From NCBI GenBank assembly GCA_038380795.1, contig CM076264.1, forward strand, positions 15,825,501 to 15,889,500: a DNA stretch of 64,000 bases. The letters run 5' to 3'. Positions 42,901 to 54,900 of the stretch are shown here, one piece after another. Each line of letters opens with the position of its first letter. Position 1 is the first letter of the stretch. This DNA comes from Pyrocephalus nanus. Taxonomy: Eukaryota > Chordata > Aves > Passeriformes > Tyrannidae. The notes below the pieces were generated by a model. That model did not search any database and was not told where the DNA came from. It saw only the letters and a list, made by a program, of their open reading frames with translations. The position numbers were made by a program, and so were the translations under genes.

Positions 42901-45900
42901 CCCAACTTGGTGTCACCCACAAGCTGACCGAGGGTGCACTTGATCCCCTTATACAGATCACTGATAAAGACACAAAACAGAACTGGCCCCAGTCCTGAGC
43001 CCTGGGGAACACCAGTGGTGACCACCACCCAATTGGGTGTAACTCCATTCACCACCAGCCAGCCAGTTTTTAACCCAGCAAAGAATACACCCACCCAAGC
43101 CATGAGCAGCCAGTTTCTCCAGGAAAATGCTGTGGGAAACTATGTCAAAAGCTGAGTCCACATAAACAACATCCACTGCCTTTCCCTCATCAACTAAGTG
43201 GGTTGCCTTGTCATAGGAGACGAGGTTAGTCAAGCAGAACCTGCCTTTCATAAACCCATTTTAGCTGGGCTTGATTACGTGACTGTTCAGTGCATGCTGT
43301 GTCTTGGCACACGATGATCTGCTCCATAACCTTCCCCAGCACTGAGGTCAGACTGACAGACCTGTGGTTCCCCCGATCCTCTTTCCAGTCACTCCTGTAG
43401 ATGGGCATTACATTTACTAATCTCTGGTCAACTGGAACCTTCCCAACTAGCCAGGACTGCTGACAGATGATGGAAAGTGGCTCAGTGAGCCCTTCCAACA
43501 GCACTATCAGTACCCTTGGGAAGATCCCATCAGCCCCATAGACTTGTGTGTGTGTCTAAGTGGTGCAGCAGGTTGCCCACCACTTCCCCTTTGATTGAAG
43601 GGCTTTCATTCTGCTCCCTGCCATCATCATAATAATCTCTACAAAACGTAAGATATTTGCAAACAGCACATATGCCCCAAGCTATAACACTCAATCCTGC
43701 ATCCTCCTCACACTAGGCAGTAAAACCTGATACATCGGAGAAAACATGAATTAATACCAGTGTTTGGGAAGATATCTGATGGCCAGTTCAGACCTTTCTT
43801 TAAACTTACGTTGCTGCCAGGAATTTGAAAGAGATAAACAAAACAAAGCCTATGAAATAAAACAATTCCTACCAGCCCTCTATGTCACCAGTCATTCAAC
43901 TCAAATAGTCTATGAAATATATTAAGTTTTTCAGCACAAAACAAGAGGACACAATCAGCTTTCCTATTTCCCACAGCCATCCTTTTCCCCCGGTCACTCT
44001 CAAAGCTTGAAGACCACAGAATTTTTTTCCCTACCTCTGGGTGTGTAGCTGATCCAACAGAGGCCAGAAGATCCAGCATCGCAAGCATAGCACCAGGGTG
44101 AATAATGACTGCATCAGAGCTTTGTATGGACGTGGCTCCTGTTTGGAGTTTCACATCAGCTATGTTTTTCTGAGGGCAAACAGGAGGTGTTGAAACAGAA
44201 TGATATGCGTGCCTGCAGGACAGAAAACATCCCATGGTTACAACACCCATCTATTATGAGCTCTGTTAAATTACAGCTGTAAAATTGTACTGGCCTATAG
44301 ACTTTACTCCCCTCTCCTTTCTCTTCACTTACTTAGACCAAGTGTGTTCCTCTTCTCAAACCTGTAGGGCATGTTTCCTTAAAGAGAGCCTGGAAGGGTT
44401 TCAATTTCTCAACTGTTCTGGAACTCGGAAGTCTCCTCCCCAGGTGCTACATAGTTTGAAGAACTTGGAGGTTGCCTTTATTGCTTCCCTCTTTTTATTC
44501 TAGTTGCAGTGGCAGCACACAACAACTGCAGTGTGCAACCTACCACTGCTCCTGTTCTGAGGGGTGAATTCAGCTTTGAATATGTTTCTCTCCTTTTGTT
44601 TTTCATTAGCAATTGATTACAAAGCTCGTTATTACAAAATTCTCAGCAATCTCCAATCAGCTCTGGGAACAGAAAGGTGGTTTCTGTGCATACTTGTGCC
44701 AGCAAACCGTATGCTCTCAGTCTTCTCACGACTGCTATGGCAATTTAGTTTCACATTAACCTTCTTTAGTCTGATCCAGGCAAAAGAGGCTTTGACACAC
44801 TGACTTAGGAGCAATGACTTGTCCTGTGAACTGTAGACATGCTCCCCACTGAAACTCTTGGAGGTATCAGCTTGATTCCATTCTTCTTTCAGCATGAGGT
44901 TCAATACACAAACAGCATGAGCAGCTTATTGAGCTATGCTTTCAAGACTGTACTTTAGAAGTAAAAGAGAAATCAAAAGGCTCATGCTCACCTCAAAAAA
45001 AAAAAAAGAAAACAAAAAACAAAAACAAAAAAAGAAAAAAACCCCACACCAATCCTCCCCCCCCCAAAAAAAACACAACAAAAAAACACAAACCAGAAAA
45101 ACCTCAACCCAAACCACCCATATTTTCACGGTATTTATCATAAACACTTATTTGTAAGATGAAATAGAACAAACTCTGTGTAACAATTTTTCTTGAAAAT
45201 CACATATTGCCTTCTGTTTTACAAGAAATTGATCGAGCCAAAAAGGGTCTCTTTTTATCAAATCAGTTGAAAGAGGCATTTACTCTCTTCTTTTCTCAGT
45301 GACAGAGATTTATCTAAACCCTAACACAAGTAATGCTTCTAAGGAGGCAATCTTTTCTCCTGGGAGAAAGAGGACATAGATTGGAGATAAGGAATTCTGC
45401 AAATGCAATTCTATCCTAAACATATATACACAGTCCACCCACTCAGCAAGAAATATATATGCAGGGGAAGGCTGAGACAGTGGATTATTTAGCCTAAAAC
45501 AGCACTAGGAAGTACAGCATAATCTTCTTGTGCTGGCTGAATAACACGTTCAATAAATAATGTTCCAATAAAGGATTCCTAGTGAAAAGTTTGGCACCTG
45601 AACAATCTAAGCGTACTGATTTCTAGTGTTTTTTATAAACCCTTAGCCATTAATTTCCTAAACTTCTCTATCAGACCCATTGATTAAAACATCTGGCAGG
45701 TAAGGAAGATTTGTCTCTTTTAAAGTTAAACTGCATTAAGAGAAGCATAACAACTGATAATACTATCACAGAGAGATGTTATCTCAAGTCTTTTCTCTGC
45801 CTTAATGCAGAGACTGAAATGCAATTCTAACAGCACTGCTCTTCATCTGAAGGAGAAAACTGCTCCCTCTTTCTAATATCACCTTGAGCAACTCAATGCA

Positions 45901-48900
45901 AGTTTTACAGATGCAGTTTAAAAAGTAAATATCCATTTATATTAAAAAACGCTCTTCAGTCTAGTGAAATTCCATTCTCCAACACATTCTTGAAGATAAA
46001 GCTTCTGTCCACTTTTAAGCACAAATTTTACTTCTCAGCCTGCTGATTTGCACTATCCCATTCAAGTCATTAGGTACATTGTACATTAGGTACAGCATAA
46101 TAAAAACCTGAGCCATTGCTCAGTGTGATTCACAAACATGAATGTGATCCTGGTTTCAAACTGCCTGGACTGAAACCCTACACACAACTGGAAAGGAAAT
46201 ACATTCAAGACTAGGCTTTCTGTTATGTCCTTAACGCATATATTACTCTAAGTTTTTTATGTAATTTTAAAATATTTTCTGTATTTAGTTTTTCCACATA
46301 AGGAGTACTTGTATCAATACAAGGGGGGAAAAAAAACCCCACCAGTTCATAAAGATATCTCTAGGCAGGAAAGAGAAAACAGATACTACAAAATCCTGCC
46401 AAAATATTAACTGCATGTTATAGGTCTATGGGCTAGTGAGGAACCTGCTATAAATTAATTTAGCCATGCTCCTACATTCTTCATATGACCCCTTTAGAGA
46501 AGAAGAAAAGAAGAAGTGGGCAATGGAAAAAACCAGTGTACTGAAGATGACGTACAGATCCATCTAATTTAACAAAGAATATAATTTGAAAAATACTTAA
46601 AACTTTAGATATATAATTATTACAACTCTTGATAAGAATGACAACAACATTTTAATCTGAAAAGAAAGAGTAGATAAACCCTCAGCATATGATTTACCAA
46701 GAGCAATCACCATTCAAACCTTCTAAAAACAACGGCTAAAAGTACTATAAAGTCAAAGCTACATTCTGTTCTCTACTTCATCCTGTCAGGCCCAAAGTAT
46801 CCTCTCAAAAAAAAAAAAAATTATGAGAATGTCCTGTCAAGGTAAGTTTATTTCTGTCAGAATTTACAGCAATCAAACAGCTGAAAAAAGCTGGAGTTCT
46901 TGATTAAAATTATACAGGTGTGGAAGAACAAAGCATTCCAGGTAACAGGGCAGACAGCCATTTACTGCCATCCCAATCCCCGTGCTGCAGGAGTCCTACC
47001 TGCTCTGCTTCCATAAAGGATAACACTTGGAGGGCACCAGTCCATAGGGAAATACAGCTTTGAGAAGTGGCAGACATACCCGAGACATTACCATATCAGT
47101 GCAAACAGAACTGTTCTAGACTGTGCAAAAGCAGAACTGTACTATTTTTATTTATAAGAATTATTTGAGTGCAGTGTCTGCTTGCTCTTTTCACCAAACA
47201 CCACAGAGCTCTCTCCCTCCGGCACCTGTCTTACAAGTCAAAAGGGAGAAAACCAGGCCACAACAGCAAGGGAGATCCCAGGGATGCAAAGTAAAGAAGA
47301 CAGAAAACACTAAGAGAAGAGCAAACACTTCTCTCAGAAGAGTCAACTCTGACAGAATCTGACCGTGTCTGACATTTAGAAGGAGAAAAAATAACATTGG
47401 ACTACAAACCCCAAGCTGCTTATTTTTGAAAGTAGAAGGATCCCAGCTACTGGCACTGAATTCACTAGGAATGACAAACATGATGCTGAACAACTGTGAG
47501 AAAGCAAACAGCTGTTCAAACAGAACAGCTTTTTGGAAAGCCTAGTCCTATTTTTTTGCTTGAAAATATGCATTTACAGAAACTATTTGAAAAGTCAGCC
47601 AGGCCAGCATGATCATTTCTGTCCACTTTTGCTTTGAGTCTTACACAATTTGTTATAACACAAAGGCCTTTTTCGTTTGTGAAAATCCCTTTCCAAGGCA
47701 CTCTTTACCCCAGCAAGTACCTACATTACTATACTGGTGCTTACCTGAACTGCTCAAGGCACCCCACAGGGATAATGACTTTTTAAATTGCCCAATCTTG
47801 GCCTCGGGTTTTCAAGTAACTGCTTTCATTTTCAGTACTACAAAAAACGAGGGAAGCCTAACGTATCTATTCACATATAGCTATATTTATATTTTAATTA
47901 TCAGGCTGTGTCAACATCCCATCTGGCACTCTTTATTCATTACACCCTGGAATCAGCTCCTGTTTGGCAGGCATTGTGTGTGTTCTGCTGCAAGCCTTTG
48001 CATATCCACGTGTTGGAGTAATTCAGTGAACCTGAGCAGCCATACCTGTTACACCTGGGAGAACAGCAAAATGTAGTACAGGAAAGGGCAATCGGCAAAA
48101 ATTGGGGGTTAGGGCTGAAGCTGTAAAGAGTCTCCCTAAGAACTGCTGTTTTCTTTCAAGCTTCTTCAGAGCAAATGAGAGGGAAAGGAGTTTGGCAGCT
48201 AAGGGGTTTTTTTTCTCTGTAAACTACAATGTTTGCTCCTAAATGCCTCAGTGTTAGAAAAGAAAGGAAGTGGCAGTCTAAGAGGTTTTTGGATTACTGT
48301 GAAGGTGGCTTTGTCCAAGCCACTCCCTGTAGAATACCCAGGTATGACTTGGGTAAAAACACTCAGCAAGACAGAAAAAGGGTTCTTTACCAACCTGCTC
48401 GAGTATCAACATTTCTTTCAAAGCAGTTTCCAAAAGCACCTTTGGTTGCTTCCCTTTGCAAAATATTTTACATTCCAAACATGAAACTCGACAGCTTATT
48501 TTCAGCAGTACACCAGGAAAAATGTCTGTATTTTCCACACATGGCACCTGCATCTCAGAGAACCCTGAGTCTTCCAAATATCTTTTTAGCTTTCAAAAGC
48601 AAATCTCTGCCTAACCTACATCTTCACATAGCAAAGGGCTGCTCCCTTCCCTGGAGACTCTGGGAAAAATCTTTTCATCATTTGCACAAGCCTGTAAGTA
48701 ACACTGTTGTTTAAACAGTAACCTTTATTTTAAAAAAAAAAATCTACCAGACACATTAAGATGCATAAGAAAAGACAGTAGCTTGGGAGTGGAAGAGGGT
48801 ACTAGGATTTCTGAATTGTGCCATTTGTGCTTTGTTTCCAAACCTTTTAATTTAGCATGCCTCTACATCATTTGGTAGTCAAGTACTGACAGGCTCATTC

Positions 48901-51900
48901 TTTACTTTTTATTCTGTGCAATTACTAACAAATGAGCACCTTAACAAGCCATCCACTTTCCTACTGAAAATACCTTTTCTTGAAAAATTAGTCGAGAAAA
49001 ATAAATCCTGCTGTATTCACTGGTCTACAAGCTTAGTCTGAATGTTTTTGAACTGCTCATGAGACTATCAGGTATACTGCCCTTAGACTTACATAGGCCT
49101 CTTATACTAGGTCTTATTTGGTTTTGAATCATGAACCCAACTTTTAGTGCTTGGGGAGTCTGGAGCACCTGTAATCTCACCCATCAGTATCACTGCCTAA
49201 GACCGGCTATGAAACATGCCCTCACATTTATCCAGTAAACACACAAGTGAAAATGCAAACCTCAGAAAAAAACTGCAGCTTGAGAAAACTGCCCCTCCCC
49301 CCACCAAACTAAGAAACACAACAGCAAGAGAGAAATCAGAAGCGAAATCAACTTCTCTTTGAAGGGTCGGTACCTTTTCCTGGACAAAGCTGGCGTACCC
49401 CAAGGAGAGGGGAGAGAAGTCTCATTTGTCAGGCAAGGAGGGATCTGTTCTGCACGACTACAGACAAAACAGACAGGGGTAGGACAGAGAGGTTAGAGAA
49501 GAAACCAGAGGCCATACATACATAAGCTTGTTAGTTTTACAAAAGCGCCAGTAAAATCTTCACTAGGATCCATTCCTCAGAAACAACACGGATGACACAG
49601 GACACTACGGAACGACAGCATCAGGTAAGCATCCAGACATGCAAAGCGTGTACTGCTCTTGTGGAGTGACTCTGCAGTGCTTGTTCACTGCTCTGCAGAG
49701 ATTTATTGACACCAGTAAAGCAGAACATCTTCCAGTGTTAAACAGCAGAAATCCAGAGGAGAAAGTAAAGCCTCAGTAAATTAGGTATAACCAAAAGAGT
49801 TTAAACATAAAGTCAATGTAAACTTTACAATGAACGATGATCAGGAAATTTAAAAAAGCAGGAAGAATGCAGTCACTGAAAAGAACAGCCAAAAAACCCA
49901 AAGATACTTAGGGTATCTTAAGCAACATCACCATGGGATTTACTTACCCCACTGTTTCCTCATTCTCTACCATTAGCCAGTGTCATAACTTCTACAGGCT
50001 GTGTAACACATTTTTAATATAAATTTTCCTCCCACTATCTGAATGCTTTAATAATACTTTAAAATGAGATCAAATAAATGGATTTCTGGAGTTGGCTTTT
50101 AATTTTGTTTTGGGTGGAGGGAGGAGGAGTGTTGGATTTTTTTATGTTTTGGTTTTTTTTTTTTTTTTTTTTAAGAAGAATAAAGCATTAAGATTTGCTG
50201 CTTTGGTGACAAAATGTTCCTAACAAAAGCATCAAGTTTGTGCTTTACTAGTCACTGAGTTTTAACTGGAAGCTCTGTTAATGTATCAATATACACAGCC
50301 ATACCTTCAATATCTGGAAAATCAGACCCTGTATTTGACTAACTAGACAGTCCATCTGATTAAAACAGTCGTATGCATTCAACAGCTGGAGTGTAGAAGC
50401 TTCAGAGGTCCCAGATAAGAAGCTTAGGTCTGCATTTTACTATTTTGTACCTTAAATTAAGGTACAAATTAAGATAAATTAAGGGCAAAAACCACTTTAA
50501 GACAAGCTGAACTTCAACATACACTTCACCAAGTTTTGCTGTCAATTCAAATCAACTTTAAGACACACATTTGTGTTTTAAAAAACAGTAATTTAAAGAC
50601 TAGAACTAGAACTTTTAAGAACATGCAAATCCATCTAAAACAAGATGTCAGTCTCGATGTGTTAGCAAGCGGAAAAGAAGGCTCAAGGGAGACATTACAG
50701 CTCTCTACAACTACCTGAGAGATGGTTGTAGCAGGGAGAGTGTTCATCTCTTCTCCCAAATAACAAGCGATATGGCAAGTGGAAGTGAGCTCAAGTTGAA
50801 CCAGGGGAGGTTAAGATTGGATATTTGGAAAAATTTCTTCACCAAAAGGGTTATCAAGCATTGTAACAGGCTGCCCAGGGAAAGGGTTGAGTCATCATCC
50901 CTGGAGGTTTTTAAAAGACCTGCAGATGTGGCACTTAGTGACACAGTTTAGTGGTGCACTTGTTAGTGCTGGATTTACAGTTAGACTGGATTTTTACACT
51001 GTTTTCCAACCTAAATGATTCTATGTTTTGAATTAATCACATTATCTAATCACTTAAAGTTCTGTATCAAAGGAAACATGAAGTTAAGACGTGGCATTCA
51101 ACAACCAACCTTCCATTTGACTTAATAAAAGCATAAAAATTTTGTAGTTCTGTACAATAACACAACCTACCTGCCTTCCTATATCAACCAACAGGCTGCT
51201 TCAAACATCAAACCTAACCATATTCTTGTACCTGTATCTTAACTGATGCCATGACAAAAACATTCAACACCAGAGAGAATGCTGCCTACCCTGGAGAACA
51301 CTGGTAAGCTAAGCCATTATTTGGTCAGATGTTGACACCTTATAATCCCTCTCACTAAAGTGAAATAACAAAAGAATAGATAAAAATGGAAACACAAAAC
51401 TTTGCAGTGAAGATATTTGAAAGAAAACTATTTTGGGGAACACCACTGGGAGGGCAGGTAGGGTGAGAAGATAAAAAAAAGCAAGGGGGGGAAAAAAAAA
51501 AAAAGCAAAGTTCATACCTGTCAAAAGAATCTGTTGCTACCTTGTAGAGGTAAATAAAAAGTTTGCTGCAGTGTCTGAGAGTAGGTGAAACAGAATCCAG
51601 GGATATTAGGTCATCGTCCAAAAGCCTTTGAAATAGTTGTGTATTTGAAGGGAAGACATTCAAGGGACTTATTTTTCTCAAGTCTGAGAAGCAGCCAAGT
51701 AATCGAACAGCATCTGCCAGTTTTTCATACTGGATCTCTGTTTTGAAGAAGTGAGAGTTGGCTGGCTCGTAGCGCATCGCTGCAGTCAATGTGCAGAACA
51801 CAGTGTGAAGCAGTTCAAACACTTGATTCTGGTTTACTTTTTCCCAGCCATTCTTAGGAGGCGAGCACAAAGATCTCTCCATAGCAACGAGTAAAGATGT

Positions 51901-54900
51901 GACATACACAAATCCACCAACTTTCCTAAAAACTGTTCTCGTGCGGTGACTTTCCCTCAGCACCAAGAGTAGGGCCTATGGACAAAACAAACAATCAAAA
52001 CAACGAAACAACAACAAAAGGCAGCAGCATTATAAACAGCTTGGAAAAAGGTGGGAACATTTTTGTTCACAAAATGCTGGTGTGCCAGCAAAATCCTCAT
52101 GTCATTTGTCAGAACTGGGTAATGCCTGAAGTCTCCACAACCAACTTTGTACTGCAGGAGTCCTCATACTCAAAAGCTTACAAAATAAAAAGAGAAAGAG
52201 TGGAGGGGAAAGTAGAGCATTGCCTCTAATTTAGAAATAAGAAATTAAGGAGAAAGAAACCTGTCAGCAGAAAAGATCTGACCAAGCCTAGAATGGAGCC
52301 CAAAATTCCCAGGTAATTCTCTTAGTGATAAGGTGGAGAATATAGTATTGGAAAGGAATATTCTGTGCCATCACACTTCACAAACAATTTCAAATAAGAG
52401 TGGGCAAATGACTGCTTGAAGCAATGAGAAATCTAAACCTTGGAGCATCCTAAAACAATCCTCCTAGAAATCTACAATGCAGAAGCACCTGGCAGCTCCG
52501 AACCCAGAACAGCACTCAAACATAACAACTCAGTTAGTGAATTCAGGCAGCAAAAAATTAGCCAAAAAAGTTTTAGCTTTCTTCTATAAATCTCTGTATT
52601 GAGTGAGACTTCATTCTAAGAGTTGCTGTCTAAAAATAAGCCTGAGCGAGAAACAAAAGTGGATAAAACCTTACTTGCTGAACAAATAAATACAAAGCCA
52701 CAGTATAAACAGCAGAAAATATATAAACCTGGGTACTAGAGAATAATATGCATTTTTCTGTGAGATCTGGGAGTGGAAAAGCTCCTCCACACAACCAAAA
52801 ACAAAAAAAAAACCCCCCCCGTTGTGGGAAGTTTGACCCACATGTGAATTTGGAATACAGAAGAAAAAGTTTCGTATTACAAGAAGCACCATAAACAGCA
52901 GAAAAATGTCACTGATACACAAAAATAAGCTAGTGGGGAGTCTTCCATGACTAAAAGTTTACTTCTTCAGAACCATGCTGCTATTTTTTTTAAGCACTGA
53001 GAAGATGGGTATTGAAATAGGTAGACTGTCATTCCTATGAAGGCAGGATCTCATCTCGTGACAAACCTGAACAAACAGTAAGAGACATATCACTACACTG
53101 TTCTGGACTGTCAGTTCCATAACCAAAACTTCTGAAAACAGCACTAATGGAAGACAAGTACAACAGATCACATGAAAGACAGAAATCCCAATTTTGTATT
53201 TTAATTTCTTTGGGGAACTGCAATATCCTTTCTCTTCCCTTAAGTATTGTAAGTAATACATGCTCAAAAATGACTGAATACTTCAATAGACAAAACACTG
53301 CAAATGAATAACTTTATTACTATCTTTCCTTTCTGTCTTTTGGAATAATATGAAGCTGCTCATCTGCCATAGAATTAGTACAGCTCCTTTGAACAGGGAC
53401 AAACCTAGATGTCTCCAAGCTCTCTAAATGAGTAAGACTCATTTACTTACTACTACTTGCCTCAGCTTTTCTACTCTAAAATAAATTGTATTATGTCAAT
53501 TTACAAAAATAACATGAGCTACTCTGAGAAGAAATTCTGGGTCTAGATTAATAGACAAAAACCCTAATACAATAGGAAACGGATGAGAGTTTTCCAGCTT
53601 CTTCCTCCACTCACAGTCTTACTCCCCTCCCTTTTCACTATTTTCCTTAGGCGTGCAAGTTCTTTGGCTTTATCTTCTACAGTGATCAGTACAACTTACA
53701 TTTATATTAACTATTTCAGCATTCATGGCTAAAAAATTGGTAAAATAAAATAAGCTTGCTACAGGAAAATGCAAGCCAGCACTGAAAATAAGCTTATGTG
53801 TTACACGCTTCTTTTTTTCTCTCCACACATTCTCATTACTTTTAACTGAACAATACCCCACCAGGAAAGATTATCATAACTGTAGAAACTCCTTTCCTAT
53901 CCACTAAGACTGATTACAGTGATGATGCTAAAAACATACTCACTCTGATTCTGAAACCTACCCCGGATAGATAGAAGAAAATAAAAATCATGGATCAAAT
54001 TGAAGAAAATACACATTTCAGCTCCAGAGATGACCTACATTCAGTAGCTAAACACCATCCACACAATCCAACTCAATCCAATCCCCTTCTCAGTGTTTTC
54101 TTTTCTGAAACAACATCAGGAGCAAGAGTCATGAACCACAATAGTTCACTTACCCTTAAGATGTCTGTTTTCAGCTGCAGTTCCGTAGGTGGAGCCGAGT
54201 GCATCAGTCCCAACAAGGTGCCCATATCATCCTCTCCACTGGGTGATAACACCAGCTGCTGGATGATCATCAGGGCATGCTGGCGGCACTGCGGATACTT
54301 CACTATGTTGTGGACACATCTCGCACCACCAAACTCCCTGAAAATACCTAATTGGAAAGAGGGGTGAGGATAAGCACGTAAGGAGTGTGAAAAATATGAT
54401 CAGTAACAAATTATGACAACAAAACAATGCAAAAGGTGTTTATTTTAATTTCTAGAGACTGAATGGCAGAGTTTTTAGCCTTATGGATGTTTAGTAATTT
54501 ACTACTATCTCTCCTGACACAAATAAAAATAGAACTTGAATGCCTTCTAACAATATTTTTCATTAGAAGTGTTAAGTACAGGGATGGAGATCAGTTCTAA
54601 GAATTTCCTCAATAATTCTGTTTCTCCAACTCTTTTCACATCAGAGCTCAAAGAGTCTCAGGATGGAATAAAAAAAATATATCAAGCCCTCCATCTTTTG
54701 TGAAGACACTGTACTGTTTTGGTTAAGGGTAGCGTTTATATTACACTGAGCAATGAACTAAATGTAATATGAACTAAAAATATAACTAGGCTGTTTTTGG
54801 GCAAGATGAGCAAACTAGGAGCATTGGTTGAGAAGTGGTTCTGTCTATCCATAAGATTTGTAGGATTCTGCAGAAGTCTTCTTGTGGCAAGACTTATTAC

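Noticed and set aside
42555..42998. 147-codon plus-strand open frame
   Set aside because: It is the antisense shadow of the degenerate CR1 ORF2 on the minus strand.
44926..45157. 73-codon frames, Lys/Gln-rich on one strand and Phe-rich on the other
   Set aside because: Translation of the A/C-rich low-complexity tract.
47609..48076. 155-codon plus-strand frame in the large intron
   Set aside because: No recognisable domain, no codon or composition signal different from the intron, and overlapping random frames.
51309..51517. Continuation of the exon 5 frame downstream of 51518
   Set aside because: A good donor at 51517 is followed by A/G-run intron sequence; the next exon continues in phase only from this donor.
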